Positions 15,943 to 16,097 of a DNA stretch of 16,097 nucleotides are shown piece after piece (position 1 is the stretch's first letter; every line of letters begins with the position of its first letter). The notes beneath the pieces were generated by a model. That model worked only from the letters and a program-made list of their open reading frames with translations. It was not told the origin of the DNA and made no database searches. A program made the position numbers and the translations under genes. Source of the DNA: CAVQBP01 sp964448105 (GTDB lineage: Bacteria > Bacteroidota > Ignavibacteria > Ignavibacteriales > Ignavibacteriaceae); contig CAYUVK010000117.1 of the NCBI GenBank assembly GCA_964448105.1, positions 1-16,097 of the forward strand, given 5' to 3'.

Positions 15943-16097
15943 ATGAAACGAAAAGGATTGATCCTTGGGTGTTCAATTGCGGGGGCAATTGGTTTAGTTG
16001 TTATTATACTGATTGTGTGGGGAATAGGTGCATATAATAATTTGGTCAAATTAAATGTAAGAGTAAATGAAAGCTGGAGCCAGGTTGAAAATCAATA
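15943..16097 (+). CDS. lemA: LemA family protein (3'-truncated by window edge)
   Basis: Only the first 51 residues are in the window. They show an N-terminal membrane segment (about 6-28, GLILGCSIAGAIGLVVIILI) followed by GAYNNLVKLNVRVNESWSQVENQ, which matches the conserved start of LemA proteins (YNxLVxLxxxVxxxWsqvdxQ). LemA proteins have a single membrane pass and a helical bundle, and their biochemical role is unknown. In Bacteroidota/Chlorobiota relatives a TPM-domain membrane protein often follows, which would lie beyond the window. AGGGAG at 15932-15937 is the best ribosome binding site in the window, five bases before the ATG. The preceding terminator suggests it starts a new transcription unit. 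Confidence 0.85.
   Translation, partial: MKRKGLILGCSIAGAIGLVVIILIVWGIGAYNNLVKLNVRVNESWSQVENQ

Overview
The window is AT-rich chromosomal DNA that looks like core genome rather than a mobile region. SecA carries long insertions of the kind seen in Bacteroidota/Chlorobiota. Several signal peptides end in F-P-Q or F-S-Q, and the last large lipoprotein has a Ser/Asp-Leu-rich 'DSL' tail. Together these suggest the Bacteroidota/Chlorobiota superphylum, most likely Ignavibacteria-like. That placement is inference from protein style; there is no rRNA. No transposase, integrase, tRNA or CRISPR array was seen.

Layout: (1) 1-2258, minus strand: most of glnE, the two-headed glutamine synthetase adenylyltransferase, cut by the left edge. 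(2) 2484-8214, plus: secA, a PII protein (glnB) with the uridylylation tyrosine, and a large TPR lipoprotein. GlnE and PII act in the same nitrogen-signalling pathway and flank secA. (3) 8321-9729, plus: a membrane-anchored GT51 transglycosylase overlapping a small AlbA_2-winged-helix protein by ATGA. (4) 12224-9820, minus: rlmN, an unrecognised lipoprotein and a TrmH-family methyltransferase, tightly packed. (5) 12451-15802, plus: an acyl-CoA dehydrogenase, then a secreted YidD-like protein and two tandem TPR proteins with a shared C-terminal membrane domain, all nearly touching or overlapping, ending at a candidate intrinsic terminator. (6) 15943-end, plus: the start of lemA.

Most genes are housekeeping: protein export, nitrogen control, peptidoglycan synthesis, RNA methylation and fatty acid oxidation. 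The least explained part is 13607-15802. There, a YidD-family protein with an N-terminal signal peptide and C-terminal extension is translationally coupled to two paralogous TPR proteins that share a PG(S/A)G-x2-YTG membrane domain. This looks like an envelope or membrane-biogenesis module and is the best candidate here for an undescribed system.
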